Both the position numbers and the translations under genes were made by a program. The notes below the pieces were generated by a model. The model was not told the origin of the DNA. It ran no database searches and saw only the letters and a list, made by a program, of their open reading frames with translations. Source: UBA11663 sp049616325 (lineage in GTDB: Bacteria; Bacteroidota; Bacteroidia; Flavobacteriales_D; Sanyastnellaceae). From it: a stretch of DNA of 64,000 nucleotides. The stretch is taken from the NCBI GenBank assembly GCA_049616325.1, contig JBMZHG010000001.1, positions 124,001 through 188,000 of the forward strand, written 5' to 3'. Positions 34,346 to 42,713 of this stretch are shown here, piece by piece. The stretch's first letter is position 1. Each line of letters begins with the position of its first letter.

Positions 34346-35884
34346 ATGTCCGATTCCCGACGCATCCAATCCGCTCTTATTTCTGTGTTTCACAAAGACG
34401 GCCTCGAGCCCATTGTGGCTGAACTCAAGCGTTTGGGCGTGACGATTTATTCGACCGGCGGAACACAAACCGCCATCGAGGCGATGGGCGCCGATGTGGT
34501 GCCCGTGGAAGCGGTGACCGACTACCCTTCCATCCTTGGAGGGCGTGTGAAGACCCTGCATCCCAAGGTGTTTGGGGGGATTTTGAACCGCCGCGACCAC
34601 GAAGGCGACCAAGCCCAAATGGCCGAGTACGACCTCCCCAACATCGACCTCGTGATCGTCGACCTCTACCCCTTTGAAGCGACGGTGGCGAGCGGTGCTT
34701 CAGAAGAGGACATCGTGGAGAAAATTGACATCGGCGGCATTGCTCTCATCCGCGGCGCGGCCAAGAACTTCAACGACGTGGTCATCGTCCCCTCCATGGA
34801 GGACTACGGGACGCTCGTCGACGTGTTGAATCGCGACGGTGTGACGACGCTGGCCGAACGCAAGGCCTTTGCGGCACGTGGATTCCGGGTGAGCTCGCAC
34901 TACGACACCATGATCCACGCTCACCTCAGCGGGTCGAACTTGGAGGGAGGCAACGTCGACACGTTGAACGTGAGCGTGCCGCAATCTCGTGCCTTGCGCT
35001 ACGGGGAGAACCCGCACCAATCCGGCCAGTACTTCGGGGACTTGGACGGCTTGTTGAAGCCGCTCCACGGCAAAGCCCTCTCGTACAACAACCTTCTTGA
35101 CGTGGACGCGGCCGTGCAGCTGATGGAAGAATTCCAACACGACGCACCGACCTTCGCCATCCTCAAGCACAACAACGCGTGCGGCTGCGCGACCCGTCCG
35201 ACCCTGGCAGAAGCATATGCGGACGCGTTGGCAGGCGACCCCACGAGCGCCTTTGGCGGCGTGCTCATTGCGAACCGCCCCATCGACCTGGAAACGGCCA
35301 ACCTCATCCACGAGTTGTTCTGCGAGGTGGTCATCGCACCGGGTTTTGAGGAAGACGCGTTTGCCGTGTTGGCTCAGAAAAAGAACCGCATCTTGCTCGA
35401 GCGACAGCCCGGAGCCCTGCCGGGAGCCACCGTGCGGTCGGCGTTGAACGGGTACTTGGTGCAAGAACGCGACAACACGATGGAAACGCCCGAGGCGTGG
35501 ACCTGCACCACCAACGCGGACCGTCCCGAATGCGCTGAGGATTTGTTGTTTGCCTTGAAGCTTGTGAAGCACACCAAATCCAACACTGTGGTCTTTGCCA
35601 AGGACGGCCAGCTGCTCGCCAGCGGAACAGGCCAAACCAGCCGCGTCGATGCCCTGAAGCAGGCGGTGGAAAAAGCCCAAGGGTTTGGGTTTGACTTGAA
35701 CGGGTCGAGCATGGCGAGTGACGCCTTCTTCCCCTTCCCCGATTGCGTGGAATTGGCGGCTGAGGCGGGCGTCACGGCCGTGATTCAGCCGGGCGGATCG
35801 ATCAACGACCAAAAGAGCATCGACGCCTGCAACGAACTTGGGCTCGCGATGTACACCACAGGGGTGCGGCACTTCCGTCACTGA
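34346..35884 (+). CDS. purH: Bifunctional AICAR formyltransferase/IMP cyclohydrolase
   Basis: Catalyses the last two steps of IMP synthesis. The 512 residues have the N-terminal cyclohydrolase domain (ALISVFHKDGLEP, STGGTQ, GRVKTLHPKVFGGIL) and the C-terminal transformylase domain (LRYGENPHQ, KHNNACG, SAFGGV, SDAFFPFPD, QPGGSINDQ). The Lys-His pair in KHNNACG is the transformylase active site. I start it at ATG 34346 after the -7 box; a much longer upstream frame is antisense to the permease gene and rejected. Confidence 0.96.
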   Translation: MSDSRRIQSALISVFHKDGLEPIVAELKRLGVTIYSTGGTQTAIEAMGADVVPVEAVTDYPSILGGRVKTLHPKVFGGILNRRDHEGDQAQMAEYDLPNIDLVIVDLYPFEATVASGASEEDIVEKIDIGGIALIRGAAKNFNDVVIVPSMEDYGTLVDVLNRDGVTTLAERKAFAARGFRVSSHYDTMIHAHLSGSNLEGGNVDTLNVSVPQSRALRYGENPHQSGQYFGDLDGLLKPLHGKALSYNNLLDVDAAVQLMEEFQHDAPTFAILKHNNACGCATRPTLAEAYADALAGDPTSAFGGVLIANRPIDLETANLIHELFCEVVIAPGFEEDAFAVLAQKKNRILLERQPGALPGATVRSALNGYLVQERDNTMETPEAWTCTTNADRPECAEDLLFALKLVKHTKSNTVVFAKDGQLLASGTGQTSRVDALKQAVEKAQGFGFDLNGSSMASDAFFPFPDCVELAAEAGVTAVIQPGGSINDQKSIDACNELGLAMYTTGVRHFRH

Positions 35885-36010
35885 GCCGCTGCCCACAGGG
35901 TTTTTTCACATCTCGGGGATTCCCCAGCCGCCGGTGAACGGCAAAGTAGAACTTATCAACCATCCGCCCACATTGGCCTGAAATGGCGCGGCATGTCGAC
36001 ACGCCCCTTC

Positions 36011-36018
36011 TACCTTTA
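36011..36018 (+). promoter_or_regulatory. -7 promoter element of the mreB operon
   Basis: TACCTTTA, one mismatch from TAnnTTTG, ends 4 nt before the mreB ATG and follows a 126-bp gene-free stretch after purH. Confidence 0.6.
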
Positions 36019-36022
36019 GGGT

Positions 36023-37048
36023 ATGGGATTGTTCGATTTCTTCACTCAGGAGATTGCCATGGATTTAGGCACGGCAAACACCATCATCTATTACCAGGAC
36101 AAGGTGGTGGTGGATGAGCCGTCCATCGTGGCCAAAGACCGCATGACGGGCAACGTGGTGGCCATTGGTCGACTCGCGCAGCAAATGCACGGGAAAACCC
36201 ACAAGAACATCGAAACAATCCGGCCGCTCAAGGACGGAGTGATTGCGGATTTTGAGTCGGCCGAGCAGATGATCAAAGGCATGATCAAACTGATCTCCGG
36301 ACGCAAATCGTGGTTCAACCCGTCGCTCCGCATGGTCATTTGCATCCCTTCTGGCATCACAGACGTCGAGAAGCGCGCCGTCAAAGACAGCGCTGAACAT
36401 GCAGGCGGCAAAGAAGTCTACCTCATCCACGAACCCATGGCGGCCGCCATCGGCATCGGCATTGACGTGGAGGAACCGATGGGCAACATGATTGTCGACA
36501 TTGGCGGCGGAACATCCGAGATTGCGGTGATTGCGCTGGGGGGAATTGTCACGGACACCAACATCCGTGTGGCAGGGGACGAATTCACCCACGACATCGA
36601 GGAATACATGCGCCGTCAGCACAACATCCTCATTGGCGAACGAACCGCAGAACAGATCAAGATTGCCGTCGGAGCTGCTTTGCCTGAGCTCGACAATCCG
36701 CCCGAGGATTACGCGGTGCACGGCCGCGACTTGATGACCGGCATCCCCAAAGAAATCGTGGTGTCCTACTCAGAGATTGCAGGCGCCTTGGACAAGAGCA
36801 TAAGCAAGATCGAGGAGAGCATTCACAGCGCGCTTGAAAACACGCCTCCCGAGCTTTCAGCCGACATCTTCAAGACGGGCATTTACCTCGCTGGCGGTGG
36901 AGCCCAACTGCGGGGACTCGACAAGCGCATTTCCCAAAAAACGAAGTTGCCCGTGCACGTGGCCGACGACCCGCTGCACGCGGTGGCCAAGGGAACGGCG
37001 ATCGCCCTGAAGAACATCGATCGCTTCCCCTTCTTGATGAGAAATTGA
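36023..37048 (+). CDS. mreB: Rod-shape-determining protein MreB
   Basis: The bacterial actin that organises lateral wall synthesis. The 341 residues have the actin-fold motifs: phosphate 1 MDLGTANT (13-20), phosphate 2 VDIGGGTSE (about 158-166) and the adenosine segment AGGGAQLRGLD (near 290). The first helix MGLFDFFTQEIAMD includes an amphipathic membrane-binding region. It heads a five-gene operon with mreC, mreD, mrdA and rodA, whose members overlap by 4-10 nt from mreC onward. Confidence 0.97.
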   Translation: MGLFDFFTQEIAMDLGTANTIIYYQDKVVVDEPSIVAKDRMTGNVVAIGRLAQQMHGKTHKNIETIRPLKDGVIADFESAEQMIKGMIKLISGRKSWFNPSLRMVICIPSGITDVEKRAVKDSAEHAGGKEVYLIHEPMAAAIGIGIDVEEPMGNMIVDIGGGTSEIAVIALGGIVTDTNIRVAGDEFTHDIEEYMRRQHNILIGERTAEQIKIAVGAALPELDNPPEDYAVHGRDLMTGIPKEIVVSYSEIAGALDKSISKIEESIHSALENTPPELSADIFKTGIYLAGGGAQLRGLDKRISQKTKLPVHVADDPLHAVAKGTAIALKNIDRFPFLMRN

Positions 37049-37058
37049 TTGCCGGGCT

Positions 37059-37856
37059 GTGCGAAACCTCTTTGCCCTTCTCGCACGCACGCACCGTTGG
37101 TTGCTGTTTCTCCTGATTTGGGGTCTGGCCTTGGGGTGGATGAATTCCACCTACAGCCACCAACGAACTGCCCTTTCCAAATGGTCTCTTCGCGCCTCTG
37201 GATCGTGGCTTGACGCAGCGGGAAACGTGCAAGATTGGACCCACCTTGCGGAATCCAACAGGCTGGTCATGCTCGAAAATGCGAGGTTGCGCTCCGAGCT
37301 TGAATCGGTCAAGGCCCGGTCCACTGAGCCGTGGAAGGCCTCCTGTGCCCGCGTGTTGCGCACGCCGGGTTGGAACGGGTCTCCTTGGATGGTCCTGGAT
37401 TGCGGCGGCCGAGAAGGGGCCGTGCCAGGGGCAGGAATCCTGTCTCTGGGGTTTGCCGCAGGGAAAATTGTGGACACGACAGCGCACGAGAGTTTGGTCC
37501 TGAGCCTGGCCCATCCCAAGGCGCAATGGAGCGTTCGGATGGGACAGCGCGGGCAAGCCGGGCGTTTGGTGGCACGCGAAGGAGAGGTGCGCACTGCGCT
37601 CTTCAAAGACATCCCCTGGGCCCAGCTCGTGCTGCCGGGCGACACCGTCATGACCACCGGATTCGACGGCGTTTTCCCGCCAGACATTCCCGTAGGCGTG
37701 GTTGAAGACGTCCTCGGGACGGAGGCAGACGAATTCCAAACTGCGGTCGTCTCCCTTGGCGCCAATTACCCGGCATCGCGGCACGTGGTTTGGCTGAATC
37801 AAAGCCGGCAGTCCCGCATCGACAGTTTGTCCAACTCCACCAACCTCGCCCCATGA
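37059..37856 (+). CDS. mreC: Rod-shape-determining protein MreC
   Basis: A periplasmic scaffold that links MreB to PBP2. The 265 residues begin with a short cytosolic tail and one membrane helix (WLLFLLIWGLALGW, about 14-28), then a coiled coil (ENARLRSELESVK, about 72-85) and the beta-rich MreC domain with PGDTVMTTGFDGVFPPDIPVG. The start is GTG 37059, 10 bp after mreB. It overlaps mreD as ATGA. Confidence 0.93.
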   Translation: MRNLFALLARTHRWLLFLLIWGLALGWMNSTYSHQRTALSKWSLRASGSWLDAAGNVQDWTHLAESNRLVMLENARLRSELESVKARSTEPWKASCARVLRTPGWNGSPWMVLDCGGREGAVPGAGILSLGFAAGKIVDTTAHESLVLSLAHPKAQWSVRMGQRGQAGRLVAREGEVRTALFKDIPWAQLVLPGDTVMTTGFDGVFPPDIPVGVVEDVLGTEADEFQTAVVSLGANYPASRHVVWLNQSRQSRIDSLSNSTNLAP

Positions 37857-38398
37857 ACGCGCTTTTGCCATTCCTGTGGATCCTGGGGTGGGCGACGGTC
37901 GGCCAAGTTTTGCTTTTCCGTTACGGCGTGTTTTGGGGAGGGTACGGCCTTCTTGCCATCCACGTTTACGGCCTGTTGAAGATGCCTGTCGGCTGGCCGC
38001 CCACCACGTACCTGGTGTTGTCCTCCCTCGCCGGGGCGGTCATGGACGTGATCTGCCTGACGGGCGGCATGCACCTGGCAGCTTCGGTGACGCTCGGCAT
38101 GGCCTACCCCGCGCTAACGTCGGCGCTGGAGTCGCGTGAAGGTCTACGCCAAGGACACGTTTTGGATCCTTACCAGGACGGCTGGGGCCGGTATGCCGCG
38201 TTTGTGGCCATGGGCGTGGGGATTTATTGGGGGGTGATGTTTGGGCTTCAAAACGGCTGGAACCTCCTCGGTCGGTCCGTGGCCCAAACCCTCACTTCGG
38301 TCGTCCTCAACGTCGGCGCGTTCCTACTCATTCAGGGCCTGTTGAACCGGCCAAAGCGGGGCGACGCTCGGAACGTAAGCGCGTACCCATGGAGTTGA
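37853..38398 (+). CDS. mreD: Rod-shape-determining protein MreD
   Basis: A 181-residue integral membrane protein with about five helices, in the MreD position between mreC and mrdA. Sequence conservation of MreD is low, and the call rests mainly on length, hydrophobicity and operon order. ATG 37853 overlaps the mreC stop as ATGA. Its own stop lies 10 nt inside mrdA. Confidence 0.85.
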   Translation: MNALLPFLWILGWATVGQVLLFRYGVFWGGYGLLAIHVYGLLKMPVGWPPTTYLVLSSLAGAVMDVICLTGGMHLAASVTLGMAYPALTSALESREGLRQGHVLDPYQDGWGRYAAFVAMGVGIYWGVMFGLQNGWNLLGRSVAQTLTSVVLNVGAFLLIQGLLNRPKRGDARNVSAYPWS

Positions 38399-40254
38399 AT
38401 CGAAGCGAATTGGCAAGCCGTCAGCGCATCGTGGGTGCGATTGTGTTGGGGGTTGGGCTCGTGTTTGTGTTCCGGTTGTTCCAAATGCAGGTCACAACCG
38501 ACCAGTACAAGAACCGCGCAGAGCGGCTGACCGAGGAACAGGAAGTGTTGCAGCCGTCTCGCGGATTGTGTTTGGACCGAAACGGGGGACTGCTGGTCAA
38601 CAATGTCCCGAGCTACGACTTGATGGTCGTCCCGAGACAGATGGCGGACGTAGACACGTCGGCCCTTTCGCGTTTGTTGGGCTTGGAGCGAGACGAGCTT
38701 GAGCTTCGGCTCGGCAAGGCAAGGCGGTATTCCCGTTACAAGGCGTCTCCCCTGCTTCGGCAACTGAACGCCGAAGAATACGCCGCCCTGTCCCCTGAAC
38801 TCTGGCGGTACCCCGGGTTGTCTGTTCGGACCAAACCCGTACGTCAAAACGTGCACGGGGTCGCCAGCCAAATTGTTGGCGAATACCGCGAGGTGGACCG
38901 CGAAGACATGAACCGCGATGCGAGGTACCGTTTGGGGGACTACAAAGGAAAATCGGGGGTCGAGGGCTTGTTCGAGCTAGATTTGCGTGGCACTCCAGGG
39001 GTTCGCCACCACTTGGTGGATGTTCGGAACAACGTCCGAAACACCCTGACCGAATTGGACTCCCTGCCGGTCTCAGGCGCCGACGTCACCCTGACGTTGG
39101 ACGCGGACCTGCAGATTTACGCTGAAGAACTGATGCGTGGAAAACGGGGCGCGGTGGTCGCAATCGAACCTGCGACTGGAGAAATCCTGGCCTTCGTTTC
39201 AGCTCCGTCCTTCGACGGCAACTTGCTGACCGGCACGAGTCGGGGAGCGGCGTACGACAGTTTGGCCAAGCATCCGTGGAAGCCTCTTTACAACCGAGCA
39301 GTCCGCGGAACCTACCGCCCGGGATCCATTTTCAAAATGGTCCAAGGACTGATCGCCATGCAAGAAGGGGTCATTTCTGAGCGCACCCACATTGTCTGCA
39401 ACCGCGACATCATTGGCTGCCACGGGGCCCACACGCAAGACGACCTGCGGCGGGCGGTCGTGCACAGTTGCAACCCGTACTTCTACGACGTGATGCGGCG
39501 CATGGTGAGTCGCCATCCCGACCTCGACAAATTCGACAACGCGCGGATCGGGTTAGGGTGGTGGACGGGGCGCATCAAGGACTTTGGGTTGGGCACCGAC
39601 CTGGGTGGCCACGTTCCGGGCACGAGGCCCGGTTTGGTGCCCGACACGTCGTACTACGACAACATTTACGGAAGGCGGCACTGGACCTACCGAACCATCT
39701 ATTCCATCAGCATTGGCGAAGGTGAATTGCTCGCCACGCCCTTGCACATGGCCAACCTCGCCGCAATCATGGCCAACCGCGGATGGTACATGGAGCCACA
39801 CCTTGTTCGCGACATCGGGGGAAAGGGCAAACCCGCAGAGCTTCAACAGCGACGTGACGTCGGCGTAGATGCTCAGCACTTTGAACCGATTCTCGATGCC
39901 ATGCAATTGGTGATTGAAGACCGGACAGGCACAGGGCGAAAAGCCTACACCCAAGGAATCACCACGTGTGGCAAAACCGGCACCGTGCAAAATCGTGGCA
40001 AGGCCGACCACAGCGTGTTCATGGCCCTCGCCCCTCGAGAAAACCCACGCATCGCCTTGAGCGTGTACGTAGAGAACGCCGGCGCCGGAGGCGATTGGGC
40101 CGCTCCCATTGCCGGCTTGCTCGTCGAGAAGTACGTCCACGGCGAGGTCAAAAGCACCAAACGGGAATCCCGAATCCTAGGGGCCACCTACCCGCTCGAT
40201 CCCGAATTTGCCGAAGCGGAACAACCTGCAGCACAAGAACCTCTGGCGCCATGA
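38389..40254 (+). CDS. mrdA: Penicillin-binding protein 2 (elongation transpeptidase)
   Basis: A class B PBP that cross-links lateral-wall peptidoglycan. The 621 residues have one N-terminal membrane helix (about 15-35), a PBP dimer domain beginning near QPSRGLCLDRNG, and a transpeptidase domain with the motifs S-x-x-K in YRPGSIFKM, S-x-N in HSCNPYFYD and K-T-G in CGKTGTVQN. It starts within the last codons of mreD and overlaps rodA as ATGA, so the shape genes are tightly coupled. Confidence 0.95.
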   Translation: MELNRSELASRQRIVGAIVLGVGLVFVFRLFQMQVTTDQYKNRAERLTEEQEVLQPSRGLCLDRNGGLLVNNVPSYDLMVVPRQMADVDTSALSRLLGLERDELELRLGKARRYSRYKASPLLRQLNAEEYAALSPELWRYPGLSVRTKPVRQNVHGVASQIVGEYREVDREDMNRDARYRLGDYKGKSGVEGLFELDLRGTPGVRHHLVDVRNNVRNTLTELDSLPVSGADVTLTLDADLQIYAEELMRGKRGAVVAIEPATGEILAFVSAPSFDGNLLTGTSRGAAYDSLAKHPWKPLYNRAVRGTYRPGSIFKMVQGLIAMQEGVISERTHIVCNRDIIGCHGAHTQDDLRRAVVHSCNPYFYDVMRRMVSRHPDLDKFDNARIGLGWWTGRIKDFGLGTDLGGHVPGTRPGLVPDTSYYDNIYGRRHWTYRTIYSISIGEGELLATPLHMANLAAIMANRGWYMEPHLVRDIGGKGKPAELQQRRDVGVDAQHFEPILDAMQLVIEDRTGTGRKAYTQGITTCGKTGTVQNRGKADHSVFMALAPRENPRIALSVYVENAGAGGDWAAPIAGLLVEKYVHGEVKSTKRESRILGATYPLDPEFAEAEQPAAQEPLAP

Positions 40255-41570
40255 GCTCACGACGCCTCAACCTGACCGCCCGACTCGATTGGGTCACGTT
40301 GATTTCGGTCGTGGCCTTGGTCGTGCTTGGGTGGTTGAACATCGTAAGTGCCACGGCAGAGGCGGAAGTCGTTTGGGACCTCGGTGGGAAGGCCGGAAAG
40401 CAACTCATGTGGATGGGAGTTTGTGCCGTCTTGATGGTGGGCCTCCTCGCCGTTGAAGGGGAATTCTACATCCGCACGTCGGTGCTCCATTATTTGTTGG
40501 TGCTTGTACTGCTGGCGGCAGTCCTTGTGGTCGGGAAAAAGGTGGGCGGAGCCAGGTCGTGGTTTGGCGTGGGAAGTTTTGGCATTCAGCCCAGCGAATT
40601 TGCCAAAACCGCCACCGCCCTCATGGTCGCGTGGTTCCTGAGCAGAGACGGTCGGCCCTGGCGAACGTTGGCGACCCGGCTGCAGTCCGTTGCGTTGATC
40701 GCGGTGCCGGCTGGATTGATTTTGCTGCAGCCCGACGCAGGCACGGTGCTGGTCTTTGGAGGCTTCGTGTTCGTTCTGTACCGAGAGGGACTCAGCGGGA
40801 ACGTGCTGCTCCTTGGGGTTTCCGCCCTCGTCCTTGCCGTGTTGACGATTCTGTTAGGCGCCAGCGAAAGCTGGTATCCTTTTGTTGGAACAAGCACGGG
40901 CTTTTGGTGGTTTCTCTTGGCCCTCACGCTGCTGGGAATCGGAGCCCTGCTTTTCGCCCGTGCCGCCACCTTGCCTCGTTACCGGAAGCGCACTTTCGTT
41001 TGGGGTTCCGTTTTGCTGGCAGGCAGCATGGCGTTCACAACGGGATTGCACTTGGGCATGGAAAACATCCTGCAACGGCACCAACGAGAGCGCATTTACG
41101 TCCTGTTTGGAATCGACGTCGACAACCCGGATGCCGACTACAACATTCGCCACGCCAAAGCCGCCATCGGCTCAGGAGGGTGGACGGGTAAGGGCTGGGC
41201 GCAGGGTCCGATGACAGCCTACGGATTTGTTCCGGAACAAGAAACCGATTTCATCTTTTGCACCGTCGGAGAAGAATGGGGGTTTTTGGGGAGCGCCGGA
41301 GTCGTTTTGATGTTCGTGTTCCTCATTCTCCGCGTGCTGCACCTGGCCGAACGACAACGGTCTCAATTCACCCGCATCTACGCCTACGCCGTGGCAAGCA
41401 TCTTGTTCATGCACTTCCTGGTCAACGTCGGCATGGTGATCGGCCTCGCTCCGGTCATCGGAATCCCTCTTCCGTTTTTCAGCTACGGAGGTTCTTCACT
41501 CATGGGCTTCACGCTCCTCTTGGGGATTCTGCTGCGTCTGGATGCGGAGCGCTTTTCTGTTCTCCGATAG
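40251..41570 (+). CDS. rodA: Rod-shape-determining glycosyltransferase RodA
   Basis: A SEDS-family peptidoglycan polymerase that pairs with PBP2. The 439 residues have about ten membrane helices with SEDS motifs: ARSWFGVGSFGIQPSEFAK, LLQPDAGTVLVF and the C-terminal IGIPLPFFSYGGSSL. The extracytoplasmic loop with NPDADYNIRHAKAAIGSGG holds the conserved region facing PBP2. Start ATG 40251 overlaps mrdA. The cysteine attenuator begins 64 bp after its stop. Confidence 0.95.
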   Translation: MSSRRLNLTARLDWVTLISVVALVVLGWLNIVSATAEAEVVWDLGGKAGKQLMWMGVCAVLMVGLLAVEGEFYIRTSVLHYLLVLVLLAAVLVVGKKVGGARSWFGVGSFGIQPSEFAKTATALMVAWFLSRDGRPWRTLATRLQSVALIAVPAGLILLQPDAGTVLVFGGFVFVLYREGLSGNVLLLGVSALVLAVLTILLGASESWYPFVGTSTGFWWFLLALTLLGIGALLFARAATLPRYRKRTFVWGSVLLAGSMAFTTGLHLGMENILQRHQRERIYVLFGIDVDNPDADYNIRHAKAAIGSGGWTGKGWAQGPMTAYGFVPEQETDFIFCTVGEEWGFLGSAGVVLMFVFLILRVLHLAERQRSQFTRIYAYAVASILFMHFLVNVGMVIGLAPVIGIPLPFFSYGGSSLMGFTLLLGILLRLDAERFSVLR

Positions 41571-41598
41571 TAGTTCGTCGAGCTTTTTTACATCTTCG

Positions 41599-41630
41599 TT
41601 TGGATTTATCGAATATCAGTCCCATCTTAG
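41599..41630 (+). promoter_or_regulatory. Proposed promoter of the poly-Cys leader
   Basis: TTTG at 41599-41602, a 20-bp spacer and CATCTTAG at 41623-41630 (A, TT and G of TAnnTTTG kept, two mismatches) end 4 nt before the leader ATG. The -7 box is weak, but spacing to -33 and to the ATG fits the pattern of this window. Confidence 0.45.
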
Positions 41631-41634
41631 GGTT

Positions 41635-41709
41635 ATGAATTTGTACGCCACTGCATGTTGCTGCTGCTGCTGTCCTCCGGACAGGGGCCAATTGCGCGTG
41701 CGTGGATAA
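41635..41709 (+). CDS. Poly-cysteine leader peptide of the cysteine operon
   Basis: A 24-codon frame that begins MNLYATA, continues with six consecutive cysteines (codons 8-13, at 41656-41673, mixed TGT and TGC) and two prolines, and stops at TAA 41709. It lies 64 bp after rodA and 26 bp before a strong terminator that guards a cysteine synthase gene. The arrangement is that of an amino-acid-sensing leader: ribosomes would slow at the Cys run when charged tRNA-Cys is scarce. The hexamer CCTCCG in the Pro-Pro codons (41674-41679) is identical to part of the terminator's 5' arm, and GGGGC (41684-41688) can pair with GCCTC of that arm. The peptide itself need not have a function. The alternative, a chance trinucleotide repeat, does not explain start, stop, position and downstream genes together. 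Confidence 0.8.
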   Translation: MNLYATACCCCCCPPDRGQLRVRG

Positions 41710-41734
41710 GAGATAAGATTATACACGTAACCTC

Positions 41735-41770
41735 AAGAAGCCTCCGTTCGTAACGGGGGCTTCTTTTTTT
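41735..41770 (+). terminator. Intrinsic terminator/attenuator upstream of cysM
   Basis: AAGAAGCCTCCGTT (41735-41748) pairs with AACGGGGGCTTCTT (41752-41765) across a 3-nt loop, 14 bp with one G-T wobble. Seven T residues run from 41764 to 41770. It stands only 13 nt before the cysM ATG, so transcription must pass it to reach the operon. It follows the poly-Cys leader by 25 nt. Confidence 0.92.
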
Positions 41771-41783
41771 GACCCAAACTGAG

Positions 41784-42713
41784 ATGACTGCACCCATCCT
41801 CGACCCCAGACTCTCAACGCTCGACGAACTTCGTTGGCACGTCGGCAACACGCCGTTGCACCCCATGCTTCACCTGAGCCCCAAGCCCGGCGTGGAGATC
41901 TACGCCAAACTCGAGTGGCAGCAATTTGGCGGCAGTGTGAAGGCGCGTCCGGCCTTCAACATCCTGCGTAACGCGGTCGCATCGGGCGCCCTTCGCGGCC
42001 GCCGCTTGCTCGACGCGTCCTCTGGCAACACCGGCATTGCGTACGCCATCTTCGCGGCAGCGGCTGGCATTCCCGTGACGCTTTGCATTCCTGAGAATGC
42101 CTCCAAAGAACGCAAGCACATCTTGAAGTCCTTGGGTGTAGACCTGATCTTGACCAGTCCTTTTGAAAGCACGGACGGTTCCCAAGACGTGGCACGCGAG
42201 TTGGCGCTCTCAGAGCCTGACAAGTACCATTACGTCGACCAGTACAGCAACGACGCCAACTGGATGGCGCATTACAACCACACCGGAATCGAATTGTGGG
42301 AAGAAACGCACCACCGCATCACCCATTTCGTGGCCGGCCTAGGCACCACCGGAACCTTCACCGGAACGGGTCGACGCCTGAAGGAATTCAACGAGGACAT
42401 TCAGCTCGTAGCGCTTCAACCCGAGACCGCCCTCCACGGCCTTGAAGGTTGGAAGCACCTCGAAACGGCTCGTGTTCCCAAGATTTTTGATGCAACCGTT
42501 CCGGACGAGACCCGATTGGTCACGACCGAAGCGAGCTACACCATGCTGAAGCGCGCCGCCAAAGAAGAAGGCCTGCTGATCAGCCCTTCGGCTGCGGCCA
42601 ACCTTGCGGGTGCCGTGCAGCTTGCCGAAGAACTCGAAGAAGGGGTCATTGTGACCGTGCTCGCGGACGACGCCACCAAATACAGCGAAGTCATTGAACG
42701 CCTCTTGCCATGA
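41784..42713 (+). CDS. cysM: Cysteine synthase, CysM type
   Basis: A 309-residue fold-type II PLP enzyme. The lysine is Lys53 in GGSVKARPA, SGNTG (80-84) binds the substrate carboxylate, and THFVAGLGTTGTFTGTGR holds the PLP phosphate loop. PENASKERK and the GSVKARPA/THFVAGLGTTGT segments resemble mycobacterial CysM, which uses O-phosphoserine and CysO thiocarboxylate. Acceptor choice here is inferred from the neighbouring mec-, cysO- and moeZ-like genes. ATG 41784 was chosen because the in-frame TTG at 41769 sits in the terminator T tract. It overlaps the next gene as ATGA. Confidence 0.9.
   Translation: MTAPILDPRLSTLDELRWHVGNTPLHPMLHLSPKPGVEIYAKLEWQQFGGSVKARPAFNILRNAVASGALRGRRLLDASSGNTGIAYAIFAAAAGIPVTLCIPENASKERKHILKSLGVDLILTSPFESTDGSQDVARELALSEPDKYHYVDQYSNDANWMAHYNHTGIELWEETHHRITHFVAGLGTTGTFTGTGRRLKEFNEDIQLVALQPETALHGLEGWKHLETARVPKIFDATVPDETRLVTTEASYTMLKRAAKEEGLLISPSAAANLAGAVQLAEELEEGVIVTVLADDATKYSEVIERLLP

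Noticed and set aside
35891..35906. Possible terminator after purH (CCC-ACA-GGG followed by six T)
   Set aside because: The stem is only about 3 bp, too weak to call.
41658..41672. TGC trinucleotide repeat read as a simple microsatellite
   Set aside because: It lies in frame in an ORF with ATG and TAA, mixes TGT with TGC codons and stands directly before a terminator and a cysteine operon, so the coding explanation is better.
41710..41734. Possible tRNA or riboswitch aptamer in the leader region
   Set aside because: The stretch is short and A/T-rich, without cloverleaf arms or a recognisable aptamer; the poly-Cys ORF explains the regulation better.
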